Below the pieces are notes generated by a model. It saw only the letters and a program-made list of their open reading frames with translations, had not been told where the DNA came from and did not search any database. Shown here one piece after another: positions 29,559-38,257 of a stretch of DNA of 64,000 nt. How positions within the stretch are numbered: position 1 is the stretch's first letter; the number at the start of each line of letters is the position of its first letter. This DNA is from Limnobaculum allomyrinae. Lineage in GTDB: Bacteria; Pseudomonadota; Gammaproteobacteria; Enterobacterales; Enterobacteriaceae. The stretch covers positions 124,001 to 188,000 of the forward strand of contig NZ_JADRCR010000001.1 of NCBI RefSeq assembly GCF_016649425.1, written 5' to 3'. A program made the position numbers and the translations under genes.

Positions 29559-30132
29559 TTTTAACAGTTTTTCGCCCAATAGGTAAGGCTTGAGCAAAAG
29601 TCGGTACAAGAGTTGTGAGCGTTACAACAAAAAACCAATAACATTATGATTCTAATGGTGATTAATTTTCTCTCGCACCATATTAATAACCACTTTGTTA
29701 TTATGGATATGTGGATTTGATGCTTTTTTAACCTCAAACCTAAAAATTTGGTTAAAAAAAAGAAATATACGGATATTTGACCTGATTTATGACCTTAACA
29801 CGAAGATAAACACTAAATTATTGTGCTTAATTCGATAATAATTGATGATTATTTAACATTATGGTCATTTTTTGGCTGTTTTTTCAGGTTATCACTCGTA
29901 CAACTATAAGCCTAGTATAATTGACAGGTATTTTTTAGGCCAATTTAGTTAACGGGTGAGATAAAGCTAAATCCACCATCTTTCGACTTATGCAGTTTAC
30001 TCTGTGCCAGAGGAGCTGTTTTCTGACCAAATACTGAGCTATCCAGATTTTTTCGTAATCAGAGATATCTGTCTCTGCTTTTGCCATAGTTTGATAGAGA
30101 TCAGGTTTATTATATGAGTTAACTACGTATAA
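29559..30132. other. AT-rich intergenic region between fnr and the iron operon
   Basis: About 570 bp between divergent genes. It holds a 10-bp AT inverted repeat TTTTTTAACC (29724-29733) / GGTTAAAAAA (29750-29759). A 50-codon minus-strand frame (29935-30087) has no ribosome binding site and I do not call it. Otherwise nothing is recognised. Confidence 0.45.
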
Positions 30133-30165
30133 TGAGAATAAATATCATTGTGAGAATGTATATCA
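30133..30165 (+). promoter_or_regulatory. Tandem Fur-like boxes at the iron-uptake operon
   Basis: TGAGAATAAATATCA (30133-30147) matches the 7-1-7 Fur motif TGATAATnATTATCA at 12 of 14 positions. A second copy, TGAGAATGTATATCA (30151-30165), matches at 11 of 14, offset by 18 bp. They lie just before the proposed fetM start, as expected for an iron-repressed promoter. Confidence 0.6.
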
Positions 30166-30170
30166 TAATT

Positions 30171-32087
30171 ATGCGTATTATTCAGAAAGCTTTGTTGCTC
30201 TGCATTGGATGGCTGGCGCTCAGCGCTGTTGTTGTCGCGGATACCGATTATAAGCAGTTGACGGATGATATTCGCCAGCGCTTAGATAAAACTTCTCAAC
30301 TCTACCAACAGCAACAAATTGCTGATGCGCGTACCGAAGTCCAGATGGCTTACTTTGAAGTATTTGAAAATCTGGAAGGGCCGATTCGCATCAATATCTC
30401 TGCACAAAAAAGCTATCAGATGGAAGCCGCTTTCGGTGAAATCAGAAAGATGATTGGTGACGGTAAACCGCAAAGCGAAGTTGATGAAAAAATTAACTGG
30501 CTGAAAGGGGAACTGGATAGCGTATTACCTGTACTGGCTGATGGTCACCAACTGACTGCTGAGCAACAGCATGGTACCTATGATAATGATCAAATAGCTC
30601 CTTATTGGCAGCAGAGTTTTAAAACCATTGATGATTTGCTGGCAGAGGCTATCACTCTGTATCAACAAAATAACTATGCAGAAGCGCGTCTTCGAGTTCA
30701 AAAGGCTCAATATGATGGGTTTAAAAACTCTGAGATGGAGATGTCCGTTCGCCAAAACCGCTCTTCTCAGCAGGCTGGAGAGATTAATCGCCAGTTTAAT
30801 GAACTGATTAAAATCAGTGGCGAAGCGGAGCAGATGAATGAAGTCAGCTACCGCATCACGACCTTATTACAGGATCTTGAAGACCTTCTTCCCGGGCTGC
30901 CAACGACACGTGATACACAGCAAGCTGTAGCGGCAACTAACGGAGCTATTGAAGATACAACACCAGATGCCGACTGGCAAAAAGTGGTTACAGATATCGA
31001 TAAGGCGGTTAATGCAGCGCTGGAACAATATCATTCTGGTGATGGTAAAGGGGCGATGATGGCTATTCAGGATGCCTACTTTGACCTGTTTGAAGCCAGT
31101 GGAATGGAGAATAAGATCGGCTCCCGTGATTCCGCATTTAAAACCAAAATTGAAGGTTACTTCACCCGCATGGTGAGCCAGATTAAAGCTGGACAACCGG
31201 TTGAGTCGATCCAACAACAATCTCAGGCATTGCAACAGGATCTAAATACTGCCGTGGAAATGCTGGGTAGTGGTAGTCAGACTAGCTGGAGCCTGTTGGT
31301 CTATAGCCTGTTAATTATTGTGCGTGAAGGCTTAGAAGCGCTGCTGATTGTCGCCGCCATAGTGGCCTATCTGGTGAAAAACAATCACCACGACAAACTG
31401 CCGTTAATTCGTCAGTCGGTGTATGTTGCTCTGGTTGCCAGTGTAATCACGGCGGTACTATTCCAGTGGCTATTCTCTAACTCCGGTGCCAGCCGTGAGT
31501 TACTGGAAGGCGTCACCATGTTAATAGCGGTAGTGATGTTGTTCTCCATGAGCTATTGGTTACTGTCTAAAGTGGAAGCTCGTCACTGGAAAGCTTACCT
31601 GGAAGGTAAACTTTCCCAGTCGTTAAGTACCGGTTCGATGGTTGGTCTCTGGTTAACCTGTTTTCTGGCGGTATACCGTGAAGGGGCTGAAACCGTTCTG
31701 TTCTATTTTGCCCTGATGGGGGATTCCACCTCGGTCAGCGGTCACCTTTCTATTCTGGCCGGCTTTGTTATTGGCTGTGTCATTTTACTGATTGCCTATC
31801 TGATCATGCGTTTTACCGTAGTGAAGTTACCGTTGAAACCGTTCTTTATGTTCACCGGTAGTTTTATGTATCTGATGGCATTTGTTTTCGCGGGCAAGGG
31901 TGTTCTGGAGTTGATCGAAGGAAAACTGTTTGAGCCTACGTTGTTGTCAGGTATGCCTGAAATATCCTGGCTGGGGATTTACCCCTATATCGAAACCCTG
32001 ACTCCACAGGCGGTACTGATTGTAGCCGCTCTGATTGCACTTTGGGTGATGAAAAAAAATTCGTCTGCGACAGCGGCGAATACATAA
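30171..32087 (+). CDS. fetM: FTR1-family iron permease (FetM/EfeU-like)
   Basis: About 638 aa. A signal peptide (MRIIQKALLLCIGWLALSAVVVA) leads into a 360-residue periplasmic domain, which appears to be three divergent helical repeats of about 100 residues. Each repeat has an A-x-x-x-Y-F-(D/E)-x-FE-x-x-G/S-type core. Then come about seven membrane helices with the two FTR1 iron-binding motifs REGLE and REGAE. It is homologous to FetM of uropathogenic E. coli and the FTR1 subunit of Campylobacter P19 systems, which import iron, probably Fe2+ with P19. An in-frame ATG at 30132 gives 13 more residues but overlaps the Fur-like boxes. The ribosome binding site is unclear for either start. It is first of an eight-gene operon. 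Confidence 0.9.
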   Translation: MRIIQKALLLCIGWLALSAVVVADTDYKQLTDDIRQRLDKTSQLYQQQQIADARTEVQMAYFEVFENLEGPIRINISAQKSYQMEAAFGEIRKMIGDGKPQSEVDEKINWLKGELDSVLPVLADGHQLTAEQQHGTYDNDQIAPYWQQSFKTIDDLLAEAITLYQQNNYAEARLRVQKAQYDGFKNSEMEMSVRQNRSSQQAGEINRQFNELIKISGEAEQMNEVSYRITTLLQDLEDLLPGLPTTRDTQQAVAATNGAIEDTTPDADWQKVVTDIDKAVNAALEQYHSGDGKGAMMAIQDAYFDLFEASGMENKIGSRDSAFKTKIEGYFTRMVSQIKAGQPVESIQQQSQALQQDLNTAVEMLGSGSQTSWSLLVYSLLIIVREGLEALLIVAAIVAYLVKNNHHDKLPLIRQSVYVALVASVITAVLFQWLFSNSGASRELLEGVTMLIAVVMLFSMSYWLLSKVEARHWKAYLEGKLSQSLSTGSMVGLWLTCFLAVYREGAETVLFYFALMGDSTSVSGHLSILAGFVIGCVILLIAYLIMRFTVVKLPLKPFFMFTGSFMYLMAFVFAGKGVLELIEGKLFEPTLLSGMPEISWLGIYPYIETLTPQAVLIVAALIALWVMKKNSSATAANT

Positions 32088-32178
32088 CAGGAAGCTTTGA
32101 TCGTTGCTTTGCGTTTGTTCTTAATGCCGTGGAAAAAGCGGCAATATCAATATTGATAATAAAGAGGATGGAAAAAAG

Positions 32179-32706
32179 ATGGCAATGAATAAAACATTAG
32201 TGACTGGTGCGCTGATTGCGGGTCTGTTTACTGCACCTGCAGCATTGGCTTTTAAAGAATATCCAGCCGGTGAACCTGTCAAAATGAATGAAATGGAGAT
32301 TGCTGCGGTTTATTTGCAACCGATCGACATGGAACCTCGCGGTATGGGGCTACCAGCAGCTAAAGCTGATATTCATCTGGAAGCTGATATCCATTCAGTT
32401 GAAGGTAACAAGAATGGTTTTGGTGCCGGAGAGTGGATGCCATACCTAACCATCGCTTACACCCTGGTTAATACCGATACCGGTGAAAAGCAGGAAGGTA
32501 CCTTCATGCCAATGGTTGCTGGCGATGGCCCTCACTACGGAGCCAATATTAAAATGATGGGTGTCGGTAACTATAAAGTCACTTACCACATTGAACCGCC
32601 ATCAAAAGCAGGTTTACATCGTCACACCGATAGCGAAACCGGTGTTGGTCGTTGGTGGAAACCGTTTGATGTTAGCTTCGACTTTAAATATGTCGGTCTG
32701 AACTAA
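32179..32706 (+). CDS. fetP: P19-family periplasmic high-affinity iron protein (FetP-like)
   Basis: A 175-aa precursor with signal peptide ending LAFKEYP. The mature P19/Tpd fold has conserved metal-site residues: Met/His in EPRGMGLP and ADIHLEADIHSVEGN, Met in FMPMVAGDGPHYG and His in THHIEPP-like YHIEPPSKAGLHRHTD. P19 proteins bind copper and iron in the periplasm and supply FTR1-type permeases. AGAGGA at 32163-32168 precedes the ATG; an in-frame ATG at 32185 is possible. Hairpins downstream separate it from the rest of the operon. Confidence 0.92.
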   Translation: MAMNKTLVTGALIAGLFTAPAALAFKEYPAGEPVKMNEMEIAAVYLQPIDMEPRGMGLPAAKADIHLEADIHSVEGNKNGFGAGEWMPYLTIAYTLVNTDTGEKQEGTFMPMVAGDGPHYGANIKMMGVGNYKVTYHIEPPSKAGLHRHTDSETGVGRWWKPFDVSFDFKYVGLN

Positions 32707-32715
32707 GTCCAGCCT

Positions 32716-32745
32716 CGCCGGGTGAGTGATTTTACTTACCCGGCG
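32716..32745 (+). terminator. Hairpin after fetP (partial terminator?)
   Basis: A 12-bp stem with one G-U pair: CGCCGGGTGAGT (32716-32727) / ACTTACCCGGCG (32734-32745), 6-nt loop, followed by a modest T-rich tail. It may reduce read-through so that FetM and FetP exceed the distal products. Confidence 0.6.
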
Positions 32746-32770
32746 GTTGTTTGATATTTCTGTGTTGTTG

Positions 32771-32800
32771 GTTATATGGGACGGTGATAGCCCATATAAC
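32771..32800 (+). other. Second hairpin before the FtrD-like gene
   Basis: GTTATATGGG (32771-32780) / CCCATATAAC (32791-32800), 10 bp perfect with a 10-nt loop and no U-tract. Role unknown: processing site, operator or internal promoter control. Confidence 0.45.
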
Positions 32801-32854
32801 TAACAATAATTTCTGAATACAGTGCCGCTCCCGGTGTGTCAGTGAGCGGGGTAC

Positions 32855-34258
32855 ATGTCAATGATGAGTTATTTTCTGGTTTCGGTCTTACAATCATTTC
32901 TGCCAACCGCCTTGCTGCTGGGGCTTAGCTGGTCTTTACGCAAAACGCCTCGTGTTCGTCCATTAATCTGGTTAAGCCTGTTGGGATTTTTTGCCGGAAC
33001 GGCAAGCGGTATTAATCTTCCGACATCTCAACAGTGGGTGCTGTTTTTTACGGCATTGCAACTGACGCTGATAGTACTGTTCTTGCTGAGCCAACTGGTA
33101 TCGTTATTAAAAGTTGGTTACTTTTGGCAGTTAGTCTTATTGTTTGTGGCCGCATTGCGTTGGGGGCAGACGCCAAATCTTAGTGCGATCACGGCTACCA
33201 ACGTTATCAATACGGATTTGTTATTAAATATCAGCGCAGTCGTCGCGGGATTAATCCTGGTAGCATTCTCTGGTGCATTGATGACATTTTGTATGCGTCA
33301 ACTACGCTACTTACGCTGGCCGTTACTGATTATTTTGTCATTGCTGCTGTTGGCTCCGCTGTCCGGTGAGCTGATGTTGGTGTTGATGAAATTGCAGGTG
33401 GTTGAATTAACTAAATCATTACTCAGCTATGTGGCGAAGGTCACTAATGCCAATAATCTGACCAGTTATGTTTGTGCTGGCGTGTTGTTATTTAGCGGCG
33501 TCGTTTATTTCATTAAAGTGGTGCTGCCTCGTTCTATCGCCCGGGCAGAGCCTCGTTCTATCGCCCGGGCAGAGCCTCGTCCTATCGAACATCGCAAAGC
33601 GGTGGCACATTATCAGGATTCCCGCCGAATTTTTGTTATCACACTATTGTTAGCGCTGCTGATTGCCGGAGCTCAATTGTACTGGGATAAAGTCGCCTCC
33701 CAGCCACCACGACTTTCTGAAGCGCTACCAGTAACGCTGGCCAGCGATGGTCTGGTGCATATTCCCGTTGAGCAGGTAAGGGACGGTAAACTTCATCGCT
33801 TTGTCTGGGTAGCCGAAGATGGTAAGGCGGTACGTTTCTTTGTCATAAACCGCTATCCGGATAAGTTACGCTTGGGCGTGGTATTTGATGCCTGTCTGCT
33901 GTGTGGCGATCAGGGTTATGTTATGGAAGGTAATCAGGTCATCTGTGTGGCCTGCGATGTACGGATCTTTATCCCTTCAATTGGTAAACCCGGCGGCTGT
34001 AATCCGGTACCAATTGATGAATGGGAGATGACCGATACAGAATTGACCATTAGTAAAAAATCGCTGGAGAGTGGGCTAAATTACTTCTCTACCATTGTGA
34101 CGCTGGAAGTGACTGATCCGGTTGATGGCAGCAAACTGACCAATACTAAAGCAGAACATCGCTATACCTTTGCTGGCAAAACTTACTTCTTCTCTACGGC
34201 TGCAAATTATGAAGCCTTCAGGGACAATCCTGAGAAGTTCGTGAAGGAGGAACAATAA
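32855..34258 (+). CDS. FtrD-like Fe-S membrane protein (DUF2318) of the iron operon
   Basis: 467 aa with about eight or nine membrane helices in the first 285 residues, then a DUF2318/FtrD-like domain with two CxxC pairs (DACLLCGDQGYV, VICVACDVR) and a further Cys in PGGCNP. The last 40 residues (HRYTFAGKTYFFSTAANYEAFRDNPEKF) resemble a YHS metal-binding domain lacking its usual cysteine; this is a tentative reading. Homologues follow FTR1-P19 in E. coli FetMP and Campylobacter clusters and are thought to handle electrons or iron at the membrane. A 24-bp tandem repeat lies in the cytoplasmic-loop region. The stop is 2 bp before the next gene. Confidence 0.82.
   Translation: MSMMSYFLVSVLQSFLPTALLLGLSWSLRKTPRVRPLIWLSLLGFFAGTASGINLPTSQQWVLFFTALQLTLIVLFLLSQLVSLLKVGYFWQLVLLFVAALRWGQTPNLSAITATNVINTDLLLNISAVVAGLILVAFSGALMTFCMRQLRYLRWPLLIILSLLLLAPLSGELMLVLMKLQVVELTKSLLSYVAKVTNANNLTSYVCAGVLLFSGVVYFIKVVLPRSIARAEPRSIARAEPRPIEHRKAVAHYQDSRRIFVITLLLALLIAGAQLYWDKVASQPPRLSEALPVTLASDGLVHIPVEQVRDGKLHRFVWVAEDGKAVRFFVINRYPDKLRLGVVFDACLLCGDQGYVMEGNQVICVACDVRIFIPSIGKPGGCNPVPIDEWEMTDTELTISKKSLESGLNYFSTIVTLEVTDPVDGSKLTNTKAEHRYTFAGKTYFFSTAANYEAFRDNPEKFVKEEQ
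33527..33590 (+). repeat. In-frame 24-bp tandem repeat
   Basis: A 24-bp unit beginning CCTCGTTCTATCGCCCGGGC is present as two identical copies (33527-33550, 33551-33574) and a third partial, diverged copy to 33590. It encodes RSIARAEP twice, then RPIEHRK, in a basic loop between membrane helices of the FtrD-like protein. Confidence 0.9.
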
Positions 34259-34260
34259 CC

Positions 34261-35541
34261 ATGCTGTGGCTTATGTTACGACAGTCATGGTCGCGAAATA
34301 TCCGTAAAAAGTTATTAGCGGTGATGACGATTTTTCTGGCTGCGGGGCTGGTTTCAGCGTTGCTGGCGGTATCGATAGATATTGGTGACAAAATGGCGCG
34401 GGAGATGAAATCCTACGGCGCCAACATACTGATTGAACCGGCAGGACAGGCCACCTTACCGTCTTTGTTTGGTGAAAAGAGTAACCCACTGGCCGGGCAG
34501 GATTTTCTCGATCAGGCAGAACTTCCTAATATTAAAGATATTTTCTGGCGCAACAACATTATGGGCTTTGCGCCATTGTTGAGCGGTGAAGTGGAGGTTC
34601 AAGGGAAAACTATTCCAGTTTTAGGAACCTTCTTTGAGCAAAAGGTAGATGTGCCGGATGAAGAGAATTATCACACCGGTCAGAAGATTATCAGCACCTA
34701 TTGGCAGGTTTCAGGTCAGTGGCCAGATGAGGCCGGTAAAAAGCAAGAAGCTCTGTTAGGCCAGCAGTTAGCACAACAAACCGGGTGGAAGGTTGGTGAC
34801 ATTGTCACGTTAAAGGGCGTAAAAGCTACACTGAATGTGACCATCAGTGGCATTCTGGCCAGTGGTGGCGATGAGGAACAGCAGTTGGTCTTGCCTTTGG
34901 CTCAGGTTCAGGAACTGTTGGGGCTTCAGGGTAAAGTACAGGCTATTCGAGTATCGGCATTGACGGTGCCTGAAAATGAGCTGTCGCGTAAAGCCAGAGC
35001 CGATCTGGAGTCGTTAGATGCTGAAGAGTATGACCTGTGGTACTGCACTGCTTATGTCTCTTCGATTGCGCATCAGTTAGAAGAGGCCATTTCTGGTTCA
35101 GGCGTGAGGCCAATCTGGCAGGTAGCGGCTTCAGAAGGGATTGTGATTGAAAAGATTCAATTGCTGCTGGCGGTAGTGACTCTGGCGGCATTACTGGCAT
35201 CAGCAATGGGGATCGCTTCTTTGATGACCAGTAATATTATGGAACGCACCAAAGAGATAGGATTAATGAAGGCACTGGGCGCGAGACAGTGGCAAATCAT
35301 GATGCTGTTCTATCTGGAGGCGGCCATGAGCGGTGTAATTGGTGGATTATTGGGTTGCATTGCTGGCTGGGGGTTGGCGAAAGGCATTGGCCTGATGTTG
35401 TTTGATGCACCATTAAGTTTTGCCTGGATTGTCGTACCTTGTGTTCTGGTACTGTCAGTATTAATTGCGCTGGCGGGTACCTGGTTCCCGGCACGGCGTA
35501 TCGCTCATCTGTATCCTGTGGAGGTACTGTATGGGCGCTAA
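34261..35541 (+). CDS. MacB/FtsX-type ABC permease 1 of the iron operon
   Basis: A 426-aa permease with an N-terminal membrane helix (about residues 15-38), a large periplasmic MacB-like domain and three C-terminal helices. The FtsX signature is MERTKEIGLMKALGARQWQIM. It pairs with the next permease and the ATPase at 36670. Such permeases accompany FTR1-P19 systems, where a mechanotransmission role is more likely than import; that is inference. Its 3' end overlaps the next gene by 11 bp, implying coupling. Confidence 0.88.
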   Translation: MLWLMLRQSWSRNIRKKLLAVMTIFLAAGLVSALLAVSIDIGDKMAREMKSYGANILIEPAGQATLPSLFGEKSNPLAGQDFLDQAELPNIKDIFWRNNIMGFAPLLSGEVEVQGKTIPVLGTFFEQKVDVPDEENYHTGQKIISTYWQVSGQWPDEAGKKQEALLGQQLAQQTGWKVGDIVTLKGVKATLNVTISGILASGGDEEQQLVLPLAQVQELLGLQGKVQAIRVSALTVPENELSRKARADLESLDAEEYDLWYCTAYVSSIAHQLEEAISGSGVRPIWQVAASEGIVIEKIQLLLAVVTLAALLASAMGIASLMTSNIMERTKEIGLMKALGARQWQIMMLFYLEAAMSGVIGGLLGCIAGWGLAKGIGLMLFDAPLSFAWIVVPCVLVLSVLIALAGTWFPARRIAHLYPVEVLYGR

Positions 35542-36667
35542 TCATTGTCAAAATATGTTCTGGCGTCTGGTATTACGGGCACTGAAGCTAAGAATGCAGC
35601 GGGTCGTGGTGATTTTTGCTGCACTGGCTGTTGGGGCTGCGATTGTGACGACAATGTCAGCGGTCTATTTCGATATCAATACTAAGATGAGCCAGGAATT
35701 ACGCACCTTTGGCGCTAATTTCTATATTGGCCCAGGACATGGTAATACCTTACCGTTAAATGATTATGAACAGATCATTGAACAGGCACCTAAAGGGTTA
35801 ATTGGGGCTGAAAGCCCGTATTTATATGGCATGGCGCGTACTGAGCTGGAAAAGGTCGTGGTCATGGGCGTCAGATTTGAGTCACTTAAACAAATTGTTC
35901 CTTACTGGCAAGTAACGGGCAGTTGGCTTAGCGTTAGCTTTGACGATCGTAAAGCGATGATTGGCTATAAGTTGGCTAATCGCCTCGAATTAAAAGTGGG
36001 GGATTCTCTGGTGTTGGTTGATGGTGAGCAAAAAAAATCACTGCAAATCAGAGGTATTGTTGAATCCGGTGACGCGACGGATAACGTATTGATTATCAAT
36101 CTGCCTTTAGCCCAAAGCTGGCTGAAACAGCCGGGGGTGATCAGCCATGGTTTATTGAGCGTCAGTAACGAAGCTGGTCAGGTAGATGACTTTGCCCAAC
36201 GGTTACAGCAGCGTTATCCGGATCTGGAAATTCGACCTATTCGTAAGGTATCGGCCAGTGAAGGTCAGGTACTGGATAAGATTAAAGGATTGATGGGCTT
36301 AGTCTCTCTGGTGATCCTGGTATTGTCGACCCTGTGTGTAAATACCACGCTGATGGCGATTGTCAGCGAGCGCTCGAAAGAGTTTGCTTTGCAAAAAGCG
36401 CTGGGTGCTAAAGGCCGAGATATTGTGCGTCAGATTATGGCGGAGACCATGATTATCGCACTGTTTGCTATTATTGCTGGCGTAGCTATCGGCTATATTT
36501 TGGCCCAGATTCTGGGGCAAACGGTGTTCTCTGCCTCCATCGATCTGCGTGCTCAGGTTATTCCATTAACCTTTATCCTGTCATTATTGGTTGCCTTGAT
36601 TGCAGCCGTTTTACCGACTTACCGTGCCGTGAAGATTGAACCGGCTAAAGTTCTAAAAGGAGAATAA
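35531..36667 (+). CDS. MacB/FtsX-type ABC permease 2 of the iron operon
   Basis: A 378-aa permease with the same plan as its neighbour: N-terminal helix (VVIFAALAVGAAIVTTM), periplasmic domain and three C-terminal helices, with SERSKEFALQKALGAKGRDI as the FtsX signature. The start is the ATG at 35531, with GGAGG 6 nt upstream, overlapping the previous gene by 11 bp. A longer in-frame start at 35465 would be buried in the previous gene and is rejected. The stop is 2 bp before the ATPase start codon. Confidence 0.88.
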   Translation: MGANHCQNMFWRLVLRALKLRMQRVVVIFAALAVGAAIVTTMSAVYFDINTKMSQELRTFGANFYIGPGHGNTLPLNDYEQIIEQAPKGLIGAESPYLYGMARTELEKVVVMGVRFESLKQIVPYWQVTGSWLSVSFDDRKAMIGYKLANRLELKVGDSLVLVDGEQKKSLQIRGIVESGDATDNVLIINLPLAQSWLKQPGVISHGLLSVSNEAGQVDDFAQRLQQRYPDLEIRPIRKVSASEGQVLDKIKGLMGLVSLVILVLSTLCVNTTLMAIVSERSKEFALQKALGAKGRDIVRQIMAETMIIALFAIIAGVAIGYILAQILGQTVFSASIDLRAQVIPLTFILSLLVALIAAVLPTYRAVKIEPAKVLKGE

Positions 36668-36669
36668 CG

Positions 36670-37383
36670 GTGACGCAATCAGTTAGTCAGAGCTCCTCAC
36701 CATGGGTAATTGAAACCCGCCATTTGTATAAACGTTTTGGTCAGGTTGTCGCACTGGATGATATTAACCTGCAAATTAAACGCGGAGAGTTTATTGCCAT
36801 CATGGGGGCATCCGGTTCAGGCAAAACCACATTGATGAATATTTTGACCTGCCTGGATACCGCCAGTGAAGGTCAGGTACTGCTTGATGGTACCGATGCC
36901 GCTGCGCTGGATGAAGAAGGGCGTCGGGCTTTCCGTTCGGATAAAATTGGGTTGGTGTTTCAACAGTTTCACCTGATTCCATTCCTTACTGCGCTGGAGA
37001 ATGTAATGCTGGCTCAGCATTACCATAGCGTGGTTGATGAGAAGGCGGCGCGTAATGTGTTGGAGCAGGTCGGCTTAGGCCATCGTTTTGACCATTTACC
37101 CAGCCAGCTTTCTGGTGGTGAACAGCAGCGGGTATGTATTGCCCGGGCGTTAGTGAATGAACCGCCAGTGATTTTTGCCGATGAACCAACGGGAAATCTG
37201 GATGAACAAAATGAACAGTTAGTTTTAGGTTTATTAACGGATTTGCATAAGCAAGGGCGAACTATTGTGATGGTAACCCACAACCCTGAGCTTGGGCGTT
37301 TCGCCGATCGTATTGTTCGATTACAGCATGGAAAGTACCTGAGTGAAGAAGTGAATAATCGCGAGGTGGAAAATGCGGTTTAA
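36670..37383 (+). CDS. ABC transporter ATPase (MacB/LolD type) of the iron operon
   Basis: A 237-aa ATPase with Walker A GASGSGKTT (about residues 49-57), signature LSGGEQQR, Walker B with DEPTGNLD and the switch His in VTHNPE. Those features place it in the MacB/LolD/FtsE group that pairs with FtsX-like permeases. The GTG start is supported by AAGGAG about 9 nt upstream. Its end overlaps the thioredoxin-like gene by 11 bp. Confidence 0.92.
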   Translation: MTQSVSQSSSPWVIETRHLYKRFGQVVALDDINLQIKRGEFIAIMGASGSGKTTLMNILTCLDTASEGQVLLDGTDAAALDEEGRRAFRSDKIGLVFQQFHLIPFLTALENVMLAQHYHSVVDEKAARNVLEQVGLGHRFDHLPSQLSGGEQQRVCIARALVNEPPVIFADEPTGNLDEQNEQLVLGLLTDLHKQGRTIVMVTHNPELGRFADRIVRLQHGKYLSEEVNNREVENAV

Positions 37384-37870
37384 CATGGGTAAATCTGGTG
37401 TGTTGCTGCTTATCAGTGCGGTATTGCTGCTGTCTGGATGTAAAGAGGAAAAAGCAAAGATTGGTACACCGGCGCCTACACTGGCAGCTTATGACTTATC
37501 CGGTAATAAAGCATCTCTGGAACAGTGGAAAGGAAAATATGTTTATCTAAATTTCTGGGCTTCTAACTGTGGTGGTTGTCTGGCAGAGATGCCAACGCTG
37601 GAGAAATTGAGTCAGGAATATCGGGATAATATCGTGGTGGTTGGTATCAACACCGATAAAGAAGATGCCAATATTCAGGCATTATTAACGGATATGAAGG
37701 TTTCATTCCCTAATGTACGTGACCAATTGGCGATTACTCAGGAGCGCTATCAGGTTATTGGTACTCCAACGTCGTTTTTGATTGATCCTAAGGGAACCTT
37801 ACAAGGACAGTATGTGGGAATGATGCACGAGCCTCAACTGAAGGCCATTTTTCAGAAGGCTAAAGGATAA
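37373..37870 (+). CDS. TlpA-like thioredoxin-fold lipoprotein of the iron operon
   Basis: A 165-aa thiol-disulfide protein of the TlpA/AhpC-TSA type. The lipoprotein signal has lipobox LSGC (about residue 23) and the active site is WASNCGGCLAEMPTL with C-G-G-C, followed by the conserved cis-Pro region GTPTSFLID. FetMP-like clusters usually end in two such thioredoxin-like genes. Here only one is present and a cytochrome follows. It probably keeps a partner's cysteines or haem site reduced in the periplasm; that role is inference. GAGG precedes the ATG. Confidence 0.9.
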   Translation: MRFNMGKSGVLLLISAVLLLSGCKEEKAKIGTPAPTLAAYDLSGNKASLEQWKGKYVYLNFWASNCGGCLAEMPTLEKLSQEYRDNIVVVGINTDKEDANIQALLTDMKVSFPNVRDQLAITQERYQVIGTPTSFLIDPKGTLQGQYVGMMHEPQLKAIFQKAKG

Positions 37871-38178
37871 TGCCGCTGATGAAAACTGGTTATCTGGGGT
37901 TAATATTGCTGTTGTTTAGTGGGATGAATCCGGTAATTGCCGCGCAGACAGAACAAAAGTTTTATAACATGAATTGTGCTTCCTGCCATGGCAAGAAGGG
38001 GGAAAAAACGGCACTGAATAAAGCTCGTCCATTAATCAGCCTGACGGAGTCGCAGATTATTGAAGCGTTAACAGAGCGGCGGAATGGCGATGTGAAGGGG
38101 GCGGGAAATCAGGTTAAAAAACGGCTGACGGATGAGGATATTAAAAATCTGGCAAAGTTTATCCCGACGATGAAGTAA
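37870..38178 (+). CDS. Small c-type cytochrome of the iron operon
   Basis: A 102-aa precursor with a signal peptide (about residues 1-25) and one haem c motif CASCH (C36-x-x-C39-H40), followed by a class I cytochrome c tail ending LTDEDIKNLAKFIPTMK. The start overlaps the upstream stop (TAATG) after AAGGA, so it is translationally coupled to the operon. A periplasmic one-electron carrier beside FTR1, P19 and an Fe-S membrane protein suggests a role in iron redox during uptake. That link is inference from context. A strong terminator follows. Confidence 0.9.
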   Translation: MPLMKTGYLGLILLLFSGMNPVIAAQTEQKFYNMNCASCHGKKGEKTALNKARPLISLTESQIIEALTERRNGDVKGAGNQVKKRLTDEDIKNLAKFIPTMK

Positions 38179-38213
38179 TTTGCAGATATTGTGGTGAAAT
38201 CACCTTCTGTACG

Positions 38214-38243
38214 CGTCGGGCTAAGCCCGACGTTTGCTTTTTT
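38214..38243 (+). terminator. Terminator of the iron-uptake operon
   Basis: CGTCGGGC (38214-38221) / GCCCGACG (38225-38232), 3-nt loop, followed by TTTGCTTTTTT. Confidence 0.9.
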
Positions 38244-38257
38244 GTCTGGATTAACGA

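Noticed and set aside
29935-30087. 50-codon minus-strand frame between fnr and fetM
   Set aside because: It reads plausibly as protein but has no ribosome binding site and no family I recognise; could be a gene remnant.
33527-33590. CRISPR-like array
   Set aside because: Units are contiguous, 24 bp, in frame and without spacers, so this is a coding tandem repeat.
35465-35530. Longer N-terminus for the second iron-operon permease
   Set aside because: It would lie entirely inside the preceding gene; the ATG at 35531 has an ideal ribosome binding site and gives a normal FtsX-type start.
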